Assembly (NCBI RefSeq): GCF_019880555.1 | Contig: NZ_JAINVU010000001.1 | Span: 124,001 to 188,000, forward strand | DNA length: 64,000 nucleotides | Direction of reading: 5' to 3' | From: Hephaestia mangrovi | Lineage (GTDB): Bacteria > Pseudomonadota > Alphaproteobacteria > Sphingomonadales > Sphingomonadaceae | Shown: in pieces, positions 1 through 8,459 of the stretch | Numbering within the stretch: position 1 is the stretch's first letter | Layout of the letters: every line of letters begins with the position of its first letter | Made by a program: the position numbers and the translations under genes | Notes under the pieces: generated by a model | Database searches by the model: none | Seen by the model: the letters and a program-made list of their open reading frames with translations, nothing else | What the model was told of the DNA's origin: nothing

Positions 1-46
1 ACATTATCGCGACACGCTGACCATCACCGTCGGAGCCAACGCATGA
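1..46 (+). CDS. Spore coat U domain pilus subunit, C-terminal end only
   Basis: Only the last 14 codons lie in the window. They read HYRDTLTITVGANA and then TGA at 44-46. A terminal strand of the form 'YxDTLTITV' is the usual last beta strand of spore-coat-U (SCPU) domains, which build Csu-type pili. The next gene downstream is another such subunit, followed by chaperone and usher, so this is most likely the preceding structural subunit of the same operon. The rest of the gene is off the left edge. Confidence 0.6.
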   Translation, partial: HYRDTLTITVGANA

Positions 47-181
47 CCGATTATCGGCCACGCGCGGTGATCGGCGCAACCGCATTCGGGACGCCACCGG
101 TCTCCCGATACTCGAAGGGGAAGCCCTTCGCCAATGAACCGGTCGACAGCCGGCATTCGCCTGCACAAGAGGAGAAATGAA

Positions 182-802
182 GTGAAGCGCATTGTTTTTG
201 CGGCGGCTACCGCTGCCATGATTGCCGGCTATGCCGGCGCCGCCTCGGCGGCCGACGTCAGCAAGCAGATCGACATCAACGCGTCGGTCGGCAGCAAGTG
301 CGGCATCTCGGCTCAGCAGTCGGTCGTCACGCTCGGCGACATCACCGATGCCAACGCCAAGGTCCGTTCGGCCGTGACTCAGGAAATCGCCACCGGCCTG
401 AATAACGACAACATCGTCGCGTTCTGCAACGCCCCGAACAGCACGGTCACCGTGACCCGCGCGGTGCTGGCGCGCGACGGCTCGTCGGGCAATGGCCTGG
501 TCGATGGCGGGTTCGCGCAGTTCGTCCGCTACAATCTCGACAGCTCGATCGGCGGCGTTGCGCTCGATTCGACCTCGACCGATGGCGGCTCGCAGGTCGC
601 GGCTCGTTTTGGCGGCCACGACAGCCTGAGCGAAGCCAGCACCCACGTCTTCTTCACGCCGGCTGCCGCGAACGGCGCGCCGGTCGCGTCGTCGAACGGC
701 TCGACGCCGACCTCGACGAACTGGACGTCGCTGACCGACCGCAGGCTGGCTGCCGGCACCTATACGGGTTACGTGAACATCACGCTGACCCCGGGCGCCT
801 GA
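182..802 (+). CDS. Spore coat U / Csu-type pilus structural subunit
   Basis: Secreted pilin-like protein of 206 residues. GTG at 182 is preferred because AGGAG at 170-174 sits 7 bases upstream and the product then opens with a clean Sec signal peptide (MKRIVFAAATAAMIAG, cleavage near the ASAAD stretch). The mature part is Ser/Thr/Gly-rich with two cysteines (in SKCGIS and AFCNAP), a pattern typical of SCPU-type subunits with one intradomain disulfide, and ends in the beta strand GYVNITLTPGA. An in-frame ATG at 134 would add 16 residues with no signal-peptide character. It precedes chaperone, usher and tip genes, so it is the probable major shaft subunit exported through that system. The family call rests on context and composition. 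Confidence 0.72.
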   Translation: MKRIVFAAATAAMIAGYAGAASAADVSKQIDINASVGSKCGISAQQSVVTLGDITDANAKVRSAVTQEIATGLNNDNIVAFCNAPNSTVTVTRAVLARDGSSGNGLVDGGFAQFVRYNLDSSIGGVALDSTSTDGGSQVAARFGGHDSLSEASTHVFFTPAAANGAPVASSNGSTPTSTNWTSLTDRRLAAGTYTGYVNITLTPGA

Positions 803-819
803 TCTCCGTGGAACGAGGA

Positions 820-847
820 GGGAGCCGGCTGGCGCCGGCTCCCTTTA
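820..847 (+). terminator. Hairpin terminator after the pilus subunit gene
   Basis: A perfect 10-base stem, GGGAGCCGGC at 820-829 with GCCGGCTCCC at 834-843 and a 4-base loop, followed by TTTAT. It lies between the structural subunit and the chaperone gene and may act as an attenuator that lets the subunit be made in excess over the assembly machinery. Confidence 0.75.
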
Positions 848-916
848 TCTATTTGGTCATCGCTTGGACGATACCGGTTGGTGACCATATCCCAAACGTA
901 GAGGCGTCGCCTGACG

Positions 917-1717
917 ATGTTTCATGATGTTGTACGCCGCCTGTCCGGCGCGCGCGTTAGATTTGGTCGGCGCAGCCTTGCTGCAACGGCGGTTGCTTTG
1001 GCCTTTCTGGTCGCTGCACCATTATCCGCGCTCGATGTTCAGCCGATCATTATCGATCTGCTATCGGCGGGGCGCCGCGCCGCATCGATCGTCACGCTGC
1101 GCAATACCTATTCGGATTCCGTTCCTGTCGAGGTGACGGTTCACCCGATCAAGGTGGTGGACGGACAGTTACAGGAAATGGAAAACGAGCCGGCCGACAA
1201 CCTGCTTGTATTTCCGGCTCAGGCGATCGTTCCCGGCGGCCAGACGCAAGCGTTTCGCGTGCAATGGGTTGGCGATCCCGAGCCGGCCAAGAGCGAACAT
1301 TATTACGTTACCGTCGCGCAATTGCCGGTGGAACTGACTGGCGATCAGAACGCGATCCAGGTGCTCCACCGCTTTCGCGTGCTCGTCAATGTCGGTGCCG
1401 AGGACGGCAAGGCCGACCTCAAGGTTGTTGCCACGAAGATCGCGACATCTGCCGACGGCAAGCCACAACCGATCGTCAGCATCACCAATCAGGGCAACAC
1501 ATACGGCTATGTCGGACACGACAAGATGACGATCACCCAGACCGGACGCGACGGCAAGCAGGTGTTTCGCCAGACCTATCAGCCCGAACAGATCCAGCAA
1601 TATATGGGCCTGGGCCTCGTCCCGTCCGGCGAAACGCGTATCCTGCCGATCGGCATCGATCTGCCACAAGCCGACGGCACGATCAGCATCGACATCAGCT
1701 CGGCAGACACCAACTAA
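917..1717 (+). CDS. Periplasmic pilus chaperone (PapD/CsuC-like)
   Basis: 266-residue periplasmic chaperone that would hold pilus subunits and deliver them to the usher by donor-strand complementation. The N-terminus carries basic residues and then a hydrophobic signal segment (ATAVALAFLVAAPLSA), with cleavage expected before LDVQP. The first immunoglobulin-like domain contains the typical features 'RRAASIVTLRNT', the G1-like 'GGQTQAFRVQW' and 'HYYVTVAQLPVEL'. The second domain covers roughly residues 150-260. The stop at 1715-1717 is 2 bases before the usher start, so the two are co-translated. Family membership is clear from these motifs; the substrates are inferred to be the SCPU subunits next door. 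Confidence 0.85.
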   Translation: MFHDVVRRLSGARVRFGRRSLAATAVALAFLVAAPLSALDVQPIIIDLLSAGRRAASIVTLRNTYSDSVPVEVTVHPIKVVDGQLQEMENEPADNLLVFPAQAIVPGGQTQAFRVQWVGDPEPAKSEHYYVTVAQLPVELTGDQNAIQVLHRFRVLVNVGAEDGKADLKVVATKIATSADGKPQPIVSITNQGNTYGYVGHDKMTITQTGRDGKQVFRQTYQPEQIQQYMGLGLVPSGETRILPIGIDLPQADGTISIDISSADTN

Positions 1718-1719
1718 CG

Positions 1720-4197
1720 ATGCGCCGCTGGGGGGTGGCACTGGCTGGCGTAAGCACCCTGGCCCTGGCGGGCCGGGCCGACGCCTTCGTCTCGAATGCG
1801 GCCGCGCCGCCGCCGATGACAATGCCCAGTGGATTGTCGACGCAGCAGGGGCGCCTCAATACAACCGGTCGCGACATCCCGCTCGGCGGACCGCTCAACG
1901 ACAACGGCTTCATTCTCGGCGACATTTCTTACACGCTGAAAGCCGACGACACGATCGTCATAGACGCGCAGGCGTTGGTAACGCTGCTCAAGCAGGCGCT
2001 GGCGCCGGCCACCTGGCAACAAATTGCTACCACGATCGGCAACCGTCAGACGATTACCGCTCAGGAATTGGGCGCGCTCGGGGTGCCGGTGACGTACGAT
2101 CCGGCAACTTTCGGGTTGAAGCTGACGATCCGTGCCGCGGATCGCCCGACCAAAACGATCAGCCTGACCGGCGGCTACGAACCGGTGACCGGAAAGCTCG
2201 AGACGCCCGCCGGCTTTTCGGCCTATCTGACCGCTTTTGCCAACGAAGATTATGTTCACCGGGGGGCCGATACCGGATTTCAGAATCCGAACATCTTGCT
2301 CGACGGCGCGGCACGCATGGATGGAGTGGTGCTCGAAAGCGAGGCCACGGTGCAGGATCGCTTCGCCAGGCAATCGACGCGACTGGTCTATGACGATATC
2401 GCGCATACCGAGCGGTTTTCGCTCGGCGATCTCGAGCCAATATCACGCGGATTTTCGGGTGCCAGCCCGGTTGCCGGCGTTTCGGTTTCGCGCGTCTATT
2501 CGGATCTCAAGCCTCAGTTGAACATTCAGCCGCGAGGTCAGCAATCTTTCACCTTGATCCGTTCCTCGACGGTCGAGACGATCGTCAACGGTCAGGTTGT
2601 CCAGCAGACGCGGCTTGGCCCTGGCACATACAGCCTGCGTGATTTCCCATTTGCGCAGGGGAGCAACAACGTAAATCTCGTAATTCGCGACGATTCGGGC
2701 AGAGTCGACACGATCAACTTCTCGATCGATTTCGATCGTAACCTGCTCGCCAAGGGTCTGACCGAATTCGGGCTCTACGCTGGTGTCCGCGCTCCGTATA
2801 CGCTTGGCGGGCGGAAATATACCGGCACGCCAATGGCCGAAGGCTTCTATCGCCACGGCTTTACCGACCAGTTCACCGCCGGTGGCAATTTCCAGGCAAA
2901 CAGTCACGGCGTCGTCGCCGGCGGTGAGGTTGTCATGGCGACATCGATCGGGACGATCTCCACCAATCTCGCCGCGTCGGACATCCGTCACCTCGGCACC
3001 GGATTTGCGCTGAACGTCGGCTATGAATTGACGTTCGGCACCGAGTCCAATCACGTCCGTTCGCTTACCGCGTCGGTGCAGACGATGAGCCGGCAGTTCG
3101 GAACGCCCGATATCCCTTATGCCGACAATCCCTACAAATTGCAGGTCGGCGCCACTTACTCGCAGAACATCGGTCGGGACCAATACGTCAGCCTCGACAG
3201 CTATTACGCGTTCGCTCGCGGCAGTGTTCACGACCAGGCGTCGTTCCGACTGACATATGGCTGGCGCGCAACGACGCGCACCTTGATCACCGCCGAGGCG
3301 ATCTATGATAATCGCGGCATCGGCAGCGATTACGGGTTTCGCCTATCGATCATGCGCCGGTTCGGCCGCGAGTCGACCGCCGAGGCTGAGGTCGATACTC
3401 GCGATGGTCGCGCGCGCCTGTCATACGAGGCGTCGCATGGCACCGGCGTCGGATCCTATGATGCGTCGGCGTCGATCGATCGCACCGATCAGGCGGTGGC
3501 GGTCAATGCCAATCTCACCTCGATCCAGAACCGGGCCGAGCTCAGCGTTGCGCATACCACGTCGTTCTCGAGCGATGGCGGCGCGATCACCGATCAGCGC
3601 ACGTCGGCCCGGATCGCTACATCGATCGCCTTCGCCGACGGCCACCTCGCGCTGGCACGGCCGATCTACGACAGCTTCGCCATGGTTGTCCCGCATCGGA
3701 CGCTGGACGGTGCGCCGGTTTATATCGATCCCAATGACAAACATTATCTCGCACGATCCGGCGCCTACGGCCCCGCCGTCGCGCCGGAACTGAGCGCCTA
3801 TTCGCCGCGTGTGCTCACCTATGACGTGCCGAAGGCGCCGATCGGTTATGATATCGGTTCGGGCGCAGCCCAGTTCATGCCACCCTATCGCGCAGGCTAT
3901 GTACTCGAAGTCGGCTCGGATTATTCAGTAACCTATACCGGACAACTGCTGCAGCCTGATGGCACACCGCTATCGTTGAAGGCCGGCGAAGTGACCGAAG
4001 TTAGCCGCCCTGGCCGCGCAGCGATCGAGATGTTCACCAATCGCGACGGCCGTTTTGCGGCCCAGGGCTTGCGTCCGGGGGCCTGGCACGTCGAAATCGT
4101 TAAGGGTGATCGCAAGCTGGTATACACAATTACGGTCCCGACCGATGCCAAGGGGCTGGTGCGCGGCGGCACGCTCAAGCCAGAGGTCAAGCCATGA
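1720..4197 (+). CDS. Outer-membrane pilus usher (FimD/CsuD-like)
   Basis: 825-residue usher, the outer-membrane pore that accepts chaperone-subunit complexes and polymerises the pilus. ATG at 1720 follows the chaperone stop by 2 bases and gives a signal peptide (MRRWGVALAGVSTLALAGRADA). The open frame continues further upstream, but that part lies over the chaperone gene. The body shows usher-type beta-barrel strands (for example LTEFGLYAGVRAPY, FYRHGFTDQFTAGGNFQ and SVSRVYSDLKP). The C-terminal domain near residues 745-815 resembles a carboxypeptidase-regulatory or plug-like beta sandwich (TGQLLQPDGTPLSLKAG, GRFAAQGLRPG). Its last four bases overlap the start of the tip gene (ATGA). Confidence 0.88.
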   Translation: MRRWGVALAGVSTLALAGRADAFVSNAAAPPPMTMPSGLSTQQGRLNTTGRDIPLGGPLNDNGFILGDISYTLKADDTIVIDAQALVTLLKQALAPATWQQIATTIGNRQTITAQELGALGVPVTYDPATFGLKLTIRAADRPTKTISLTGGYEPVTGKLETPAGFSAYLTAFANEDYVHRGADTGFQNPNILLDGAARMDGVVLESEATVQDRFARQSTRLVYDDIAHTERFSLGDLEPISRGFSGASPVAGVSVSRVYSDLKPQLNIQPRGQQSFTLIRSSTVETIVNGQVVQQTRLGPGTYSLRDFPFAQGSNNVNLVIRDDSGRVDTINFSIDFDRNLLAKGLTEFGLYAGVRAPYTLGGRKYTGTPMAEGFYRHGFTDQFTAGGNFQANSHGVVAGGEVVMATSIGTISTNLAASDIRHLGTGFALNVGYELTFGTESNHVRSLTASVQTMSRQFGTPDIPYADNPYKLQVGATYSQNIGRDQYVSLDSYYAFARGSVHDQASFRLTYGWRATTRTLITAEAIYDNRGIGSDYGFRLSIMRRFGRESTAEAEVDTRDGRARLSYEASHGTGVGSYDASASIDRTDQAVAVNANLTSIQNRAELSVAHTTSFSSDGGAITDQRTSARIATSIAFADGHLALARPIYDSFAMVVPHRTLDGAPVYIDPNDKHYLARSGAYGPAVAPELSAYSPRVLTYDVPKAPIGYDIGSGAAQFMPPYRAGYVLEVGSDYSVTYTGQLLQPDGTPLSLKAGEVTEVSRPGRAAIEMFTNRDGRFAAQGLRPGAWHVEIVKGDRKLVYTITVPTDAKGLVRGGTLKPEVKP

Positions 4198-5168
4198 ACA
4201 AGTGGATGCATATTATCACCTTGCTGCTGTGCGCAGTCGGCTTCAGTTCGACAGCTCACGCCCGATGTGCCGAGTTCGACACGTCTTCCGGCGAAACGTC
4301 GCTGCGCTACAATCCGTTCGATCCCGGCGGCGTGTTCCGCATCTTTACGCTGCGCATCAAGCGTCTCGACCCACAGGCCACTTCGGTCAGGATCTTATTT
4401 GCTGATCCGGATACCACAACCGGCGTGGCTGGGATCGGCCCGCAGGATGTCGGCCGCTTCGATCTGCGCTGGACCCAGGATGCCGGACGCGAGGTGCTCG
4501 CTACAGGCGCGGAGCAACCCAATCCCACCAACGGCGTCCTGATCGGTTTCGGTCCAGGCCGGAGCGGCGATCTCGTCACCACCACCTTCCGGCTGTATGT
4601 GCAATCGGGGCAGAGCATCCCGGCAGGCGACTATGTCCAGCCGCTCGACGTCCGGTTCGTCTGCTATGCTGGCGGACAGACGGTGCTCGACGGTCCCGAT
4701 GTCCAGCCTGGAGGCCGGGTTGCGCTGTATCTGACGGTGCCGCAGGAAATCCTGACTTATATCGGTTCGCCTGGCCTGCATCACGGTGATATCGATTTCG
4801 GAACGCTGCAATCGAACCAGCCGATTGCGCCTCGCAGTCTGATTGTAACCGCCCAGACGACCGTGCCCTACGATATCGACGTCGACGAGGATAACCACGG
4901 CCTCAAAAAGAGAGGGGATTCGGGCGGTGAAGATTTTGTTCTTCCCTACCGTCTGTCACTGTCTGGATTGCCGGTTGGCGACCGGCAGCGCGTATCGTGT
5001 CCGCGCACGCCGGTACCGACTGGCCGCCATCACCGCCTTGATGTTTCTATCGAGCAAAGCGAGGTCGCGAAGGCCCCGGCTGGCGATTATCATGACGTAG
5101 TGACGCTGACCTTCTCGCCTCGTCTAGGGCTCGCTGGCGGCACCAATTGCGCTGTTTCGATGCGTTGA
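4194..5168 (+). CDS. Spore coat U domain tip protein (CsuE-like)
   Basis: 324-residue secreted protein at the end of the pilus operon, overlapping the usher by 4 bases. It has a signal peptide (MHIITLLLCAVGFSSTAHA). At about twice the length of a shaft subunit it probably carries an N-terminal receptor-like domain (ARCAEFDTSSGE to about residue 160) and a C-terminal SCPU pilin domain (SPGLHHGDIDFGTL to VTLTFSPRLG). In Csu systems the last gene encodes the two-domain tip adhesin, and position and length match. Cysteines at the start (ARCAEF) and late (RVSCPR, TNCAVS) would form intradomain disulfides. Adhesive function is inferred. Confidence 0.75.
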   Translation: MNKWMHIITLLLCAVGFSSTAHARCAEFDTSSGETSLRYNPFDPGGVFRIFTLRIKRLDPQATSVRILFADPDTTTGVAGIGPQDVGRFDLRWTQDAGREVLATGAEQPNPTNGVLIGFGPGRSGDLVTTTFRLYVQSGQSIPAGDYVQPLDVRFVCYAGGQTVLDGPDVQPGGRVALYLTVPQEILTYIGSPGLHHGDIDFGTLQSNQPIAPRSLIVTAQTTVPYDIDVDEDNHGLKKRGDSGGEDFVLPYRLSLSGLPVGDRQRVSCPRTPVPTGRHHRLDVSIEQSEVAKAPAGDYHDVVTLTFSPRLGLAGGTNCAVSMR

Positions 5169-5176
5169 GCGCTACC

Positions 5177-5602
5177 TCAGAATCGGATGCCCTTGGGCTC
5201 GGCATAAATCGTCAGGCGGGTCAGATCGGGCACCGAGTCGCCCAGAACGAGTTGCAGATGGCGCTGACGGTCAGCCGGCACATTGCTATCGACCAAAACG
5301 GTCTCGACGGCGTCAGGCTCGATCGCGATTTGTTGGCCATCGATCAGCAGGCTGGCGTCTTCGACTCCGGCCGGGTGGCTCAAGACGAGCCGATAGCCAT
5401 CGACATCGTTGCATAACTCGGTGATCCGCCCGAGATCGTTTAGACCCGCGTGTAAAGGGGAAAAATCGCCGTCGATGCTCGCGCGGCACACCGTCGGAAC
5501 GACACCCGTGACGGTGAAGCTACTCGCGGCTGCGGCATAGGCGGGCGTGGCGCACAGAGTCGCCGCAGCAACCAATATGTATTTGGCGGTCTGAGTGCTC
5601 AT
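5177..5602 (-). CDS. Small secreted protein, possible SCPU-like pilus accessory
   Basis: 141-residue secreted protein convergent with the tip gene (8 bases between the stops). ATG at 5602 is chosen over GTG at 5608 because AAGGAG then lies 9 bases upstream. The signal peptide is YILVAAATLCATPAYAAA. The mature part begins ASSFTVTGVVPTVCRASI and has a second cysteine in ITELCNDVDGYRLVLSHP; this pair and the beta-rich layout resemble SCPU/pilin-type domains. It has its own promoter side, so it may be a separately expressed minor subunit or a periplasmic modulator. I do not recognise a specific family. Confidence 0.6.
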   Translation of the reverse strand: MSTQTAKYILVAAATLCATPAYAAAASSFTVTGVVPTVCRASIDGDFSPLHAGLNDLGRITELCNDVDGYRLVLSHPAGVEDASLLIDGQQIAIEPDAVETVLVDSNVPADRQRHLQLVLGDSVPDLTRLTIYAEPKGIRF

Positions 5603-5813
5603 CTGCACCTACTCCTTCAGGTGCGGTGATAGCCAACGACAATGAAACTACATGAAATTAAATAGGTTAAAATATTGTAAACCTTCTCCAACTGGAGCAG
5701 CAGCTCGGTTGGCTCATAATTTGCCGCGTGGTGAAGGAATCTAGCTGTAAACACATCAGCCGGTCGATGTTGCTGCGACTTTCTTCGGCGAGAGGTCGCG
5801 GGAGCTCGGATAA

Positions 5814-6152
5814 CTCGTCGCTCTGCCCGACCTGAAAGTCGCCGACGTCGCACGCCAGCTTGGGGAGCCTGAATACAAGATGTCCCGATGTATCACGGGC
5901 GCGCTCGGTTTTCGGAACTTCAACCAGATGACCAATGTCTACCGCTTGGAAGAAGCGAAGCGGAAGCTCGCCGACCCGGCTTTGGACCATTTGCCGATCC
6001 TGACAATCGCGCTTGACTGCGGCTTTGGTTCGATCGGTCCGTTCAACCGCTTTTTCAAGGCGGAAACCGGCATCACCCCCCAAACATTTCCGACGATCAA
6101 TTCGATTAGGTGCGCCCCTTCCGGTCGTTGCGGACCTCGTTCGGTCCGATGA
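5814..6152 (+). pseudogene. AraC-family regulator remnant (C-terminal DNA-binding part)
   Basis: Translating from 5823 gives LPDLKVADVARQLGEPEYKM, then SRCITGALGFRNFNQ, YRLEEAKRKLADP and LTIALDCGFGSIGPFNRFFK, which is the double helix-turn-helix of AraC regulators with both recognition helices intact. The frame is closed by TAA at 5811, so the N-terminal sensing part is missing. The frame runs off the conserved end (ITPQTF) into unrelated sequence before stopping at 6152. The only ATG, at 5880, would start inside the first helix-turn-helix. I read it as a decayed gene. Confidence 0.7.
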
Positions 6153-6317
6153 ACCGATGGCGGGTTTCGAAGAGGCGATTTGGAGCGTTGAACGTCAGCA
6201 ATGTTGGCGGTTGCGGACGCGGCGACGACGGCTTCGGGAGCCGGCGGCATTCGACTAAATTGCCTTGTTCGCCGGTTGGGCTTTGACCGCCGGCTAACGC
6301 CAGAACCAGGCATTCGC
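6153..6317. other. Intergenic stretch with no recognisable gene
   Basis: Between the AraC remnant and the stop of the isopeptidase gene. Short open frames occur on both strands but none has a convincing start signal or family motif. No hairpin followed by a T-run was seen to terminate the leftward operon. Confidence 0.4.
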
Positions 6318-8447
6318 TCAGCGCGGAACGGTACGGCAGCAATAGCGAACCGTCCGCATTCTCTCCCAGATTTTGTATTGTCCGGCTTTTTCAGGGCTGG
6401 AATCCTCATATCCCTGCAGCCAGAAGCGAAACCAATCTAGGTTGCGCTCGTAAGCAGCAAGTTTATGCCGCGGCTGAAACTTTTGATGAGGCTCATTTGG
6501 AAAGACGTACAGATCCGCCTTATGCGCTCGGATCAGAGGAATCGCATAGTTCAACGCCATTATGTATTCCTGCTCAGGCATCTGCATCAGGATTGGCGCC
6601 TGCATGCTGGCGAGATTGTTTTCTTCGGCCAGCGCCTTCCATCGCTTTGAGGTGCTGCGAGGCGCGCCAAGCTGCCAATCTTTTTTCAAGCCATCAAAGA
6701 ATACCTTCCCTTTGAGGCTGCCGAACAGGTAATAATTCGATGTAATCCCTGGCGACGTGACCGACGCCGCCGCCAGCAGGTCTGATTTCATTTCGGTCCA
6801 GAGCGTAACTTCGCTGCCGAAGCTCAATCCCCCCATGCCGACTCTGGTACGATCGATCCTTCCTTCCGATGCCAAAAGATCGATTGCGCTTTCTACGCCG
6901 GAGAGGGCTTGGTTGTAGCGGGCAACGCCATCAAGAATGTAGCCGGGTGGATTGTTGATACAGAGGGCGGAAATGCCGCTTTCGGCCAACGACGCCAGCG
7001 GCCATTCGTCACCAACGCCACCCCGAAGGAAACCGGGACAGTTGTAGTAGGTGATAAACAACGGCGGGGGCGATGCCAAAGCGCCACGCGCCGGTATGAA
7101 TTGACCAGTAAATATCTGTCCCTTTGCATCCGACCAACGCAGCAATTCCGCCGAGACGCTTCCCTTGATCTCCTGTGCCAAAGCGGCGTTCGGATCAAAC
7201 AGGACCTGTCGCTCACCGGTGGTGAGATCAACTCTTTCGAGGCGTGGCGGTTGTTCCGCAGCCGACGTCACGCAAATCAATACGTCAGATGACGAGCCGC
7301 AATGACTGGCCCGATCGCGGCCACCATTGATCAAACCACGCGACCGGACAACCGGCTCCACGTTTCCCGATCGGACGTTCCAGCGATATATGGACTGCGC
7401 CAGTCCCTCATTTGGATCGGTGACGGTGAATAACACTTCATCGCTACCCGGCCGCCACTGGATCCCGCTGATGTTCTGACCCGTGCATAATATAGCCTGA
7501 CACCTGATCAGCCTGGACGCGGCTTTCTCCGGTAGCATTACCAGCTCGATCCCAGGCTTTTGCAGCATCCCTGCGGCTTGGCCTACACGCCTCAGGAGGG
7601 CGATACGTCCTTTGTCGTCGATCGCCAGCGCGGATGCGTCCGGTAGTATCTCATCAGCCGTCGGCGTCCTCGGCGGTGCGTAGGAAGTTGCTAGATCGTG
7701 AGCTTGCCCGGTGTTTAATTCGATTGCTTCCCAGCGGCTGGGAACGCTCGCAAGCAGGGGGACGCGATCGAACCAGATCGGTCCGTAACGTTGTGTCTCG
7801 GGTTTTCCGCCAATGTATCCCGACCGAAAGAGCGACTGACCGATCGGGATTCTCGCATCAATTCGGATACCGCGGTCATATTCCGCTTTCTCGGCTCGTC
7901 GCACCTCTTCCCGTGTAGCGCCGAAGCTCACTCGCAACATTTCTCCATCCGCACTCACCGACATGTCGCGCACATCAGCCGCATTCTGCGTTACCGGTTC
8001 CGCTCTCGATCCGTCAGCCGCCGCCCGCCAGACTGCAACTCTGCCAGCCATCAGGGCGCGGAAGTAGATCCACTTGCTGTCTGGCGACCAGAAGGCCGCG
8101 GCGGGCAAGGAAATCCCTGCCGAATCTCGCAAGGGTATGCCGCCATCCGCAATCCGGCGTGGCGGGAAGCGTCCGCCTGTATCCTGGACATACCAGAGCG
8201 AGTCATAAGTGTTGCGCTCAATGGAAGCCTGCTCCACCCGAAAGGCAACCAATTTACCGTCGGGCGACACAACAGGATTCCCGATGTCGGCGACCTCGAC
8301 GAGCGCCCGTGGTGAGACGGAATTGGCATGAGCGGCAATGGTCAGGGCAAGGAAACCTGCGATCGCGAAGGCGATCACCCGCAAGGCGCGCAGCCTTCCA
8401 ATAGCCGAAATCAATGCGTTGACACGAACTAGCGGCTTGGGAGTCAT
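6318..8447 (-). CDS. Lasso peptide isopeptidase (AtxE2 family), S9-type serine hydrolase
   Basis: 709-residue serine hydrolase. The N-terminus has a hydrophobic export segment (VIAFAIAGFLALTIAAHA). Residues 45-440 form a WD-like propeller with the family's characteristic stretches VEVADIGNPVVSPDG, RVEQASIERNTYDS and ADGGIPLRDSAG. The C-terminal alpha/beta-hydrolase domain has nucleophile Ser542 in GGLSFGS, a probable catalytic acid Glu625 in QMPEQEY and His654 in NEPHQK. As I recall them, AtxE2 uses Ser527, Glu610 and His638: the Ser-Glu spacing is the same (83) and Ser-His is 112 against 111. Such enzymes cut the isopeptide bond and linearise lasso peptides. It is the last gene of a leftward sigma-FecR-receptor operon, 12 bases after the receptor stop, with GAGGAG 8 bases before its ATG. 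A general dipeptidyl-peptidase role is less likely. Confidence 0.87.
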   Translation of the reverse strand: MTPKPLVRVNALISAIGRLRALRVIAFAIAGFLALTIAAHANSVSPRALVEVADIGNPVVSPDGKLVAFRVEQASIERNTYDSLWYVQDTGGRFPPRRIADGGIPLRDSAGISLPAAAFWSPDSKWIYFRALMAGRVAVWRAAADGSRAEPVTQNAADVRDMSVSADGEMLRVSFGATREEVRRAEKAEYDRGIRIDARIPIGQSLFRSGYIGGKPETQRYGPIWFDRVPLLASVPSRWEAIELNTGQAHDLATSYAPPRTPTADEILPDASALAIDDKGRIALLRRVGQAAGMLQKPGIELVMLPEKAASRLIRCQAILCTGQNISGIQWRPGSDEVLFTVTDPNEGLAQSIYRWNVRSGNVEPVVRSRGLINGGRDRASHCGSSSDVLICVTSAAEQPPRLERVDLTTGERQVLFDPNAALAQEIKGSVSAELLRWSDAKGQIFTGQFIPARGALASPPPLFITYYNCPGFLRGGVGDEWPLASLAESGISALCINNPPGYILDGVARYNQALSGVESAIDLLASEGRIDRTRVGMGGLSFGSEVTLWTEMKSDLLAAASVTSPGITSNYYLFGSLKGKVFFDGLKKDWQLGAPRSTSKRWKALAEENNLASMQAPILMQMPEQEYIMALNYAIPLIRAHKADLYVFPNEPHQKFQPRHKLAAYERNLDWFRFWLQGYEDSSPEKAGQYKIWERMRTVRYCCRTVPR

Positions 8448-8459
8448 CTTTGCCGCTCC

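Noticed and set aside
5667..6083. Leftward 138-codon frame over the AraC remnant
   Set aside because: The plus strand carries the recognisable AraC helix-turn-helix; the minus frame is its shadow.
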